Of a stretch of 64,000 nucleotides of DNA, positions 58,347-64,000 are shown one piece after another. The stretch comes from Casimicrobiaceae bacterium. Lineage in GTDB: Bacteria > Pseudomonadota > Gammaproteobacteria > Burkholderiales > Casimicrobiaceae. The notes beneath the pieces were generated by a model. That model saw only the letters and a program-made list of their open reading frames with translations, searched no databases and was not told where the DNA came from. The stretch spans positions 124,001 to 188,000 of the forward strand of contig JAPKHK010000008.1 in NCBI GenBank assembly GCA_026646885.1. Reading direction: 5' to 3'. The position numbers were made by a program, and so were the translations under genes. Each line of letters opens with the position of its first letter. Positions within the stretch are counted from its first letter, which is position 1.

Positions 58347-59289
58347 AGACCGCCCGGAGATCCTCGTGGTCGCGGACTTGCCCGAATGGCTGCGCGCGCC
58401 CTGGACCAGCGCGTTCGCTGTTCATGATTGGGCGCACGCCGCCGATCGCGAAGTACTGGTGCAGGCGCTGGCGCCGCGCGTGCGCGGTGTCGTGGTGCAC
58501 GCCGCCGGTTCAGTCGCCGAAGACCTTCTGGCACGGCTGCCGCAGCTTGAAATCGTCGCATGCTTCGGCGTGGGCTATGACGGTGTGCCGCTCGACTATT
58601 GCCGGCGCCGCGGTCTGCGCGTTTCCAATACCCCGGACGTACTCACGGAGGATACTGCCGATATCGCCGTGGCGCTGGTGCTGATGTGCTGTCGCGATCT
58701 GGTCAATGCCCATCAACACGTCGTCAGCGGCCAGTGGGAGCATGCTCCGGCGCCTCTGACAACGGCGCTGGCCGGCCAGCGCGTAGGAATCCTCGGCCTG
58801 GGGCGCATCGGCAAGGCCATCGCGCGCCGGCTCGAAGCCTTTGGCTGCGCCATTGCCTATCACGGCCGCATGGCGCAGGCCGTCCCCTACCGCTTTTGCC
58901 CCGATCTTCGCGAACTGGCTGGCGAGAGCGATTTCCTGGTTGTCGCTTGCCCGGGCGGCGGCGCCACCCGGCATTTGGTCAACGCCGAAGTCCTAACGGC
59001 GCTGGGCCCCAAAGGCTGGCTCATCAACATCGCCAGAGGTTCGGTAGTCGATGAGGCCGCGCTCCTCGCCGCGCTTCAAGCCGGCACCCTGCGCGGGGCC
59101 GGGCTGGATGTCTATGCCGACGAACCTCACGTGCCTCCGCAGTTGCGTGCACTCGCCAACGTCATTCTGCTTCCGCACGTCGGTAGCGCGACGCGTGAAA
59201 CCCGAATGGCCATGTCCCGGGGCGTGCTCGCCAACTTGCGCGCGCACTTCGCCGGAGAGCCCCTGCCTACGCCTGTTCCGGGTTGTTGA
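58330..59289 (+). CDS. D-isomer 2-hydroxyacid dehydrogenase
   Basis: This 319-residue NAD(P)-dependent dehydrogenase resembles the glyoxylate/hydroxypyruvate reductase group. It has CFGVGYDGVPLDYCRRRGL and VSNTPDVLTEDTADIAVAL, the Rossmann GLGRIGKAIARRLEAFG, and the catalytic Arg in NIARGSVVDEAALL, a Glu in the DVYADEPHVP stretch and His in LLPHVGSATRETR. It overlaps hemD by 17 bp and lies inside the heme gene run, where it has no known role. It may simply be co-transcribed. Substrate is a 2-ketoacid, not determinable here. Confidence 0.93.
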   Translation: MNPRTEDRPEILVVADLPEWLRAPWTSAFAVHDWAHAADREVLVQALAPRVRGVVVHAAGSVAEDLLARLPQLEIVACFGVGYDGVPLDYCRRRGLRVSNTPDVLTEDTADIAVALVLMCCRDLVNAHQHVVSGQWEHAPAPLTTALAGQRVGILGLGRIGKAIARRLEAFGCAIAYHGRMAQAVPYRFCPDLRELAGESDFLVVACPGGGATRHLVNAEVLTALGPKGWLINIARGSVVDEAALLAALQAGTLRGAGLDVYADEPHVPPQLRALANVILLPHVGSATRETRMAMSRGVLANLRAHFAGEPLPTPVPGC

Positions 59290-59295
59290 TACAAT
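59287..59295 (+). promoter_or_regulatory. extended -10 promoter candidate for hemX-hemY
   Basis: TG-A-TACAAT overlaps the stop codon of the dehydrogenase gene, 30 nt before the hemX start. This could give hemXY their own promoter downstream of the inserted gene. No clear -35. Confidence 0.4.
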
Positions 59296-59324
59296 CTGGG
59301 GCGAAACCCCGGCGCGAAGCCACC

Positions 59325-60398
59325 ATGACCGATCCCCAACCCGCCCTCCTGACGCCCGACCCCGCACCCGCGGGTGCCACCGAGCCGACATTGTCCGCCC
59401 AGGAGCCGCCGCGCTGGCGCACACCGGCGGCACGGCGGCTGGGCTGGGGCCTCCTGCTTGCGCTCGCGCTTGCCTTGGCTCTGTTCGAATACCGCGAGAT
59501 TCAGGCGCTGCGCGAAGACATGGCCAAGGCTCTGAGCGAAGCTGCACAGCGCAACACGGAAACCCGGGCCTTCGCCGCCAATGCCCAGGAGGCGTTACAG
59601 GACGTCGGGGCCAAGATCGCCCTGCTGGAAGCGCGCCTCGCCGAAAGCCAGACCCAACAGGCCGCGCTCGAAGCGCTCTACCGGGACCTCACACCCAGTA
59701 GGGACGATTTCACGCTCAACGAAATCGAGCAGATCCTGTTGCTGGCGAGCCAGCAGCTGCAGCTTGCGGGCAACGTGCAGACTGCGCTCGCCGCGCTGCA
59801 AACCGCCGACGCGCGCTTGCAGCGCAACGACCGGCCGCAGTTCATCGCCTTGCGCCGCGCCATTACCCGTGACATGGACCGCGTGAAATCGCTTCCCTAT
59901 GTGGACCTCACCGGTATGAGCCTGCGCCTGGACCAGATCATTCAAAGCGTCGATCGGCTGCCGCTGGCCTTCGAAGAGCGCCCCGATCCTCGCTCCGCAA
60001 CACCCCCCGACCCCGGCCTGCCCGCCTGGCGCCGGATTCTGCGAACCTTCACGGACGACCTGCGGCAATTGGTGCGCATCGAATCGCTCGAGCGCAGCGA
60101 ACCGCCCCTACTTGCGCCGCGCCAGAGCTATTTTCTTCGCGAAAACCTCAAACTGCGCCTTCTTTCAGCGCGCCTCGCCTTGTTGGCCAGGGACGCCGCC
60201 AGCTTTCGAGCCGACCTCAAGGCGGCCGACGAGTGGCTGCGCCGCTATTTCGATCCCAAGGCCAAGAATACGCAGATCGCCTTGGCGACGATCAAGCAAT
60301 TCCAGGCAAGCGAACTCGCCATCGAGATGCCCGATCTATCGGGCAGCCTCGCCGCGCTGCGCGGCCAGAGGCTCGCGCGCGATCGGGGTGCCCGTTGA
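59325..60398 (+). CDS. hemX: HemX-like membrane protein
   Basis: The 357-residue protein is the HemX homologue of the hemCDXY cluster; despite the old annotation as uroporphyrinogen methyltransferase it has no SAM-binding motifs. It shows an N-terminal proline-rich cytoplasmic part, one TM helix (about residues 40-57) and then a long coiled-coil region (about 60-120) and a helical C-terminal domain with DEIEQILLLASQQL-like sequence (here LNEIEQILLLASQQLQLAGN). The ATG at 59325 is used. It overlaps hemY by TTGA. Function in heme synthesis is unresolved. Confidence 0.9.
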   Translation: MTDPQPALLTPDPAPAGATEPTLSAQEPPRWRTPAARRLGWGLLLALALALALFEYREIQALREDMAKALSEAAQRNTETRAFAANAQEALQDVGAKIALLEARLAESQTQQAALEALYRDLTPSRDDFTLNEIEQILLLASQQLQLAGNVQTALAALQTADARLQRNDRPQFIALRRAITRDMDRVKSLPYVDLTGMSLRLDQIIQSVDRLPLAFEERPDPRSATPPDPGLPAWRRILRTFTDDLRQLVRIESLERSEPPLLAPRQSYFLRENLKLRLLSARLALLARDAASFRADLKAADEWLRRYFDPKAKNTQIALATIKQFQASELAIEMPDLSGSLAALRGQRLARDRGAR

Positions 60399-61600
60399 AA
60401 TTTCTCGGCTGGTTGTTGGCTCTGGCGGTTGCCGCGGTCGCTCTGGCCTTGGCCGGCAGGGCGAATACCGGTTATGTGCTGGTCGTGGCTCCGCCCTACC
60501 GCTACGAACTGACGCTGAACTTCTTGCTTGTGGTGATCGCCGTGGGCTGGCTCATGCTCTATGTCCTGGCGAGGCTGGTTCTTCGTGGGCTAGCGCTGCC
60601 CACAGAGGTGTCGGAGTACCGCGTTCGGCGCAAGCGCGAACGCGCCCACGCGGCCATCGACGCAGCATTGCTGGCTTTGCTCGAGGGCCGCTATGGCAAG
60701 GCCCGGCGGCACGCCGAAAAGGCGCTTGCCCTGGGTGAGGGTCCTCTCGCGGCCTTGCTCGCCGCCCGCGCTGCCATCGAAGTGCGCGACTTCGATACCG
60801 CCGACGACCTGCTGGGGCGAATCGCCGCCATGGCGCCGCAGCTCACTGCGGCGCGGCTGATGATGGACGCCGAAATCGAACTGGCAAGGCACCGTCCGCA
60901 AGGGGCCCTGAACCTCCTGCAGAAATTGCGTAGTGACGCCGGCATGCACACTGCGGCCTTGCGCCTGGAGTTGCGTGCACTTCAAGCGGCCAAGCGCTGG
61001 GCCGAGGTCCCCGCCTTGCTCGAGCAGCTCAAACGCCGCGACGTGCTCGACAAAGTCCAAAGCGACCAGCTGCGCTGGCACGCTCAGGCCGAGCACCTCG
61101 CCGCACTTGCCGGCAACAGCGCCGCGCTGAACGACTATTGGCAGCGCTTGCCCGAGGCCGACAGGCGGCACCCCCGCGTCGCCGCCGCCGCGGCCAAGGC
61201 GCGACTGGAAGCGGGGGAGAAGCAGCAGGCCGCCGAAATCATCGCCGCCAGCCTCGAACAAGAGTGGCACAGCGACCTCTTGCCGCGCTTTGGGGACTGC
61301 ATGGGTGAAGACAACGTCGCCTTGATCGAGCAGGCCGAGCGCTGGCTCGCCGGACATCACGACGACGCCGGCTTACTGCTGGTGTTGGGGCGGCTGTGCC
61401 TCGCCGAAAAGCTCTGGGGCAAGGCGCAGACCTACCTCGAAGCAAGCGTGGCCTTGGCCGACAACTACGCGGCACACCTTGCGCTGGCCGAACTGCATGC
61501 GCAACTGCACAAGAACGACAAAGCCAGCGCCCATCTCGCAGCAGCGATGCGCCTAGCGCTCGAACAGCTAAAAAACGGTCCGGCAACACCAGCCGAATAG
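60395..61600 (+). CDS. hemY: HemY-like TPR membrane protein
   Basis: The 401-residue protein is the proteobacterial HemY (not the Bacillus protoporphyrinogen oxidase). It has two N-terminal TM helices (about 3-20 and 38-60), the PTEVSEYRVRRKRERAHAAI linker and tetratricopeptide-like helices over the rest. It probably assists late heme synthesis at the membrane. Start is TTG at 60395, overlapping the hemX stop as TTGA; no ATG lies near. A glycosyltransferase gene follows after 8 bp. Confidence 0.9.
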   Translation: MKFLGWLLALAVAAVALALAGRANTGYVLVVAPPYRYELTLNFLLVVIAVGWLMLYVLARLVLRGLALPTEVSEYRVRRKRERAHAAIDAALLALLEGRYGKARRHAEKALALGEGPLAALLAARAAIEVRDFDTADDLLGRIAAMAPQLTAARLMMDAEIELARHRPQGALNLLQKLRSDAGMHTAALRLELRALQAAKRWAEVPALLEQLKRRDVLDKVQSDQLRWHAQAEHLAALAGNSAALNDYWQRLPEADRRHPRVAAAAAKARLEAGEKQQAAEIIAASLEQEWHSDLLPRFGDCMGEDNVALIEQAERWLAGHHDDAGLLLVLGRLCLAEKLWGKAQTYLEASVALADNYAAHLALAELHAQLHKNDKASAHLAAAMRLALEQLKNGPATPAE

Positions 61601-61608
61601 GATTTTGC

Positions 61609-62598
61609 ATGCGCCTTCACGGCCTAGCCATGATTCGCAATGAGGCCGACATCGTCGAGAGCTTCGTGCGCCACAACCTCACGCTGCTGGATGGTCTGAC
61701 CATCATCGTCCACCGCCCCAGCGACGGCACGCGCGAGATTCTCGATGCGCTCGGGCGCGAAGGTCTGCCGCTCGAGTTGATGCCCCTCGACGAGCTGGGG
61801 TTCTATCAGGGTCAACGCATGACCCAGGCGGCACGCAGCCTGTTCGCCCGCCATCGGCCCGATTTTCTTTTTGCGCTCGATGCCGACGAGTTTCTGCGCG
61901 CCCGCTCGCGCGGCGCGCTGCATGAGCTACTCGCGGCGCAGCCGCCCGGACAGCACTGCGTTACCTCCTGCTACACCTATGCGCCCGATCCGCGCGACGA
62001 CGCCAACGAGGCCGAACCAGTGAAGCGGCTCCGGCACCGCCATCCGCACGACACCAGCCCGGGGCGCTTCCGCAAACTGATCATCGACAAGTCCTTTGCC
62101 GACGACGCTTCGCTAGTAATCTGCCATGGCAATCACGCGCTGGCCTCTGCTGATCCGGTCAAGGACAAAGAGCTCGGCAAGCAGTTGCAGGTGCAAGAAG
62201 CGCTGCTTTCCCACTACCCCGTGCGCAGCAGCGAGCAGATTCTCATCAAGACCCTGATCGGCTGGCTTGCCCATATCGTCATCGGCGAGCACCAGATCGA
62301 GCGTTCGGCCCACTGGCGCGGGTTCTATGAGCGTGTACGAGATCGCGGCACGCTCAGCCGCGAAGAAATCGACGAAGTCGCCCGCTATTACCTCAATGAT
62401 TGCATGGCCGACGACGACGAAAAGGCGAGTTTCCAATTGAGTGACCTGATCGAAGACCCCTTGCCGGCTGATTTCGAAATTCGCTACGCCGGCCTGCGCC
62501 AACGCGAGCCTCTTGCCTGTGTGGTGAATTATGCCGAGCAGCTGGCCCTTGCCTACCTCGAGAAGACGCGGTCACCGGTACGCATGGGTTTTGCCTGA
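61609..62598 (+). CDS. glycosyltransferase, GT2/DUF-type with DADEF motif
   Basis: This 329-residue protein resembles the Glyco_tranf_2_4 family, soluble transferases often found with surface polysaccharide genes. It begins LHGLAMIRNEADIVESFVRH, has the metal-binding FLFALDADEFLRARSRG, and a His-rich region HRHPHDTSPGRFRK. Start ATG 61609 has AGGA about 8 nt upstream. No signal peptide or TM segment. It follows hemY by 8 bp, an odd neighbour for a glycosyltransferase; the donor and acceptor are unknown. Confidence 0.82.
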   Translation: MRLHGLAMIRNEADIVESFVRHNLTLLDGLTIIVHRPSDGTREILDALGREGLPLELMPLDELGFYQGQRMTQAARSLFARHRPDFLFALDADEFLRARSRGALHELLAAQPPGQHCVTSCYTYAPDPRDDANEAEPVKRLRHRHPHDTSPGRFRKLIIDKSFADDASLVICHGNHALASADPVKDKELGKQLQVQEALLSHYPVRSSEQILIKTLIGWLAHIVIGEHQIERSAHWRGFYERVRDRGTLSREEIDEVARYYLNDCMADDDEKASFQLSDLIEDPLPADFEIRYAGLRQREPLACVVNYAEQLALAYLEKTRSPVRMGFA

Positions 62599-62600
62599 GG

Positions 62601-63512
62601 ATGGATAGGCGCGCGCGCATCCTGTTGATCGGCTGCGGTGACATCGCCCTGCGCGTTGCCCGGCAGCTCGGCGGCCGCTTTGCACTCTTTGGCTTGGCCC
62701 GATCGCAGGCGCAGCAACTGGCGCTGCGCAAGGCCGGCATCCGGCCCGTGCCCGGCGACCTCGATCATCTGCGTACGCTTTCGCGGCTGCGTCTCGCGCC
62801 GATGGCGGTCATGCATTTCGCCCCACCACCCGCACAGGGAGAGGACGATCCGCGTACTCGCCGGTTGCTTGCCGCGCTAGGGCAAAGCGGCACCTTCCCG
62901 CCGCGCCTGGTGTATATCAGCACCACGGGGGTCTATGGCGACCGGCAGGGCGCTTGGGTCTCGGAAGCCGACGCCAAACGGCCACAATCGCCGCGAGCCC
63001 GCCGCCGGGTCGCCGCGGAAATCCGTCTTCGCGCGACCTGCCTGAGACAGCGTTCGCGGCTTGCCATTCTTCGGGCTCCCGGCATCTACGCCGCCGATCG
63101 TCTGCCTCTGGAACGCTTGCGCGCCCACACGCCCGTGCTTTTCGCAGACGAAGACAGCTACACCAATCACGTGCATGCCGACGACCTGGCGCGCGCTGCC
63201 GTCGCTGCCTTGCGCCTAGCGCGCGGCGGGCGGGTCTACAACGTCACCGACGATGCCTCCTGGCGCATGGGCGAATGGTTCGACCGTCTCGCCGACGCCT
63301 TCGATCTACCCCGACCGCCACGCGTGAGCCGTGCCACAGCTCAAGCGCAATTAACCGCGATACAATGGTCCTTCCTGAGTGAATCGCGACGATTGACCAA
63401 TAGCCGCATCAAACGGGAATTGCGCTTGCATCTGGACTATCCCACGCCCGACACGCTGCTCGTGCGCTGCGCCGCAAAAACCTTGCCCCGCCAAGGAGCG
63501 TTGTTGCGATGA
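62601..63512 (+). CDS. NAD(P)-binding SDR-type oxidoreductase (YeeZ-like)
   Basis: The 303-residue protein resembles the YeeZ/SDR-a5-like family of epimerase-like proteins. It has an N-terminal Rossmann strand [19 protein letters not shown], the [14 protein letters not shown] segment and [20 protein letters not shown], followed by [20 protein letters not shown]-like sequence (here [15 protein letters not shown]). No specific substrate is known. The glycine motif GCGDIA is unusual versus GxxGxxG. It starts 2 bp after the glycosyltransferase gene and overlaps ubiA by ATGA. Confidence 0.85.
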   Translation: MDRRARILLIGCGDIALRVARQLGGRFALFGLARSQAQQLALRKAGIRPVPGDLDHLRTLSRLRLAPMAVMHFAPPPAQGEDDPRTRRLLAALGQSGTFPPRLVYISTTGVYGDRQGAWVSEADAKRPQSPRARRRVAAEIRLRATCLRQRSRLAILRAPGIYAADRLPLERLRAHTPVLFADEDSYTNHVHADDLARAAVAALRLARGGRVYNVTDDASWRMGEWFDRLADAFDLPRPPRVSRATAQAQLTAIQWSFLSESRRLTNSRIKRELRLHLDYPTPDTLLVRCAAKTLPRQGALLR

Positions 63513-64000
63513 GCTGGCACACCATCACCCGGCGCCTCGACGCTTATGAGCGCCTGGTGCGACTCGACAAGCCGATCGGCATTCTGCTTTTGCTCTGGCC
63601 TACGCTCTGGGCGCTGTGGATTGCGGCAGACGGACGACCGGGTGGCGCCATGATCTGGATATTCGTGCTCGGCACGGCCTTGATGCGCTCCTCGGGCTGC
63701 GCCGTCAACGATTGGGCCGATCGACACTACGACGGCTACGTTAAGCGCACCGAAGCGCGCCCCCTGGCCCAAGGCGAAATCGAGCCTTGGGAGGCGCTGG
63801 CGGTGGCCGCAGCACTGGCGCTATGCGCGTTCTTGCTCATACTGCCGCTGCATCCGCTGGCGATTGCGCTTTCTGTTCCCGCTCTCCTGATTGCCATCAG
63901 TTACCCCTTCACCAAACGCTTCTTTGCCCTGCCCCAGGCCTACCTCGGCATCGCTTTCGGCTTCGGCATTCCCATGGCCTTTGCCGCGCAAGTGCACAGC
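63509..64000 (+). CDS. ubiA: 4-hydroxybenzoate polyprenyltransferase (partial)
   Basis: UbiA attaches the polyprenyl chain to 4-hydroxybenzoate in ubiquinone synthesis, in the inner membrane. 164 codons are visible before the window edge, about 55% of the usual length. They include [20 protein letters not shown] (the typical N-terminal TM), the prenyl-diphosphate-binding NDWADRHYD motif (an NDxxDxxxD site), [12 protein letters not shown] and further hydrophobic segments. The C-terminal DxxxD motif is outside the window. Start ATG 63509 overlaps the previous stop (ATGA). Confidence 0.95.
   Translation, partial: MSWHTITRRLDAYERLVRLDKPIGILLLLWPTLWALWIAADGRPGGAMIWIFVLGTALMRSSGCAVNDWADRHYDGYVKRTEARPLAQGEIEPWEALAVAAALALCAFLLILPLHPLAIALSVPALLIAISYPFTKRFFALPQAYLGIAFGFGIPMAFAAQVHS

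Noticed and set aside
60395-61600. Interpretation of HemY as protoporphyrinogen oxidase
   Set aside because: There is no FAD-binding motif; the protein is a two-TM TPR protein, the proteobacterial HemY type.

Overview
The window reads as a chromosomal segment of a GC-rich Gram-negative bacterium, most likely a betaproteobacterium. The evidence is lineage-typical gene order and families: nadD-rsfS-rlmH-maf-rng, hemC-hemD-hemX-hemY, dusB-fis-purH, a pcm-like gene next to tolC and waaA, an IPTL-CTERM protein, a DUF5648-type C-terminus, and ubiA at the right edge. The order within the class cannot be settled from sequence alone. Genes are tightly packed, with many 4-bp ATGA/GTGA/TTGA stop-start overlaps, frequent GTG or TTG starts and few intergenic gaps over 200 bp. 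No rRNA, tRNA, insertion sequence, prophage or CRISPR array was seen.

Layout. 0.3-2.5 kb: a secreted subtilisin-like protease. 2.6-10 kb: lipopolysaccharide genes, with rfbBACD (dTDP-L-rhamnose), a UDP-sugar epimerase and a WaaE-like glycosyltransferase on the minus strand, and waaC and waaA (heptose and Kdo transfer) on the plus strand. 10-16.5 kb: a tripartite RND efflux operon (adaptor, pump, TolC-type channel) with a divergent Pcm-like methyltransferase inside it. 16.7-21.8 kb: a complete branched-chain amino acid type ABC importer (livKHMGF) with a consensus promoter and an intrinsic terminator between the binding protein and the membrane genes. 21.8-28.4 kb (minus): acylphosphatase, NUDIX, hemF, purD, a PagP-like lipid A palmitoyltransferase, purH, fis, dusB. 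28.9-36.8 kb: pepP, then divergent ygfA, folD, a membrane diguanylate cyclase, nadD, rsfS, rlmH, maf and rng, closed by a strong bidirectional terminator. 36.9-45.4 kb (minus): cytochrome c, a thioredoxin-fold DUF255 protein, a possible PilZ-related protein, a HIT protein and a 1,278-residue FAD/Fe-S oxidoreductase. 45.5-50.7 kb: prmC, oxyR with an operator-like site, a DUF3047 lipoprotein, a glycosyltransferase, an epimerase and rph. 50.7-56.4 kb: an IPTL-CTERM surface protein, rdgB, hemW, an amidase, folM and a MidA-type methyltransferase. 56.6-64 kb: hemC, hemD, an intruding 2-hydroxyacid dehydrogenase, hemX, hemY, a glycosyltransferase, an SDR protein and the start of ubiA.

Functionally this is mostly housekeeping: tetrapyrrole synthesis is spread over hemF, hemW and hemCDXY; purine and one-carbon metabolism over purH, purD, ygfA and folD; envelope building over rfb, waa, pagP and two further glycosyltransferases. 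I did not find a clearly new multi-gene system. The points most worth a second look are the PagP homologue with an Asp-to-Glu change in its active-site pair, the Pcm-like protein lacking the usual isoaspartyl-binding motif, the dehydrogenase wedged into the heme operon, the large FAD/Fe-S oxidoreductase with its uncharacterised operon partners, and a structured intergenic region upstream of ygfA where 6S RNA often lies.
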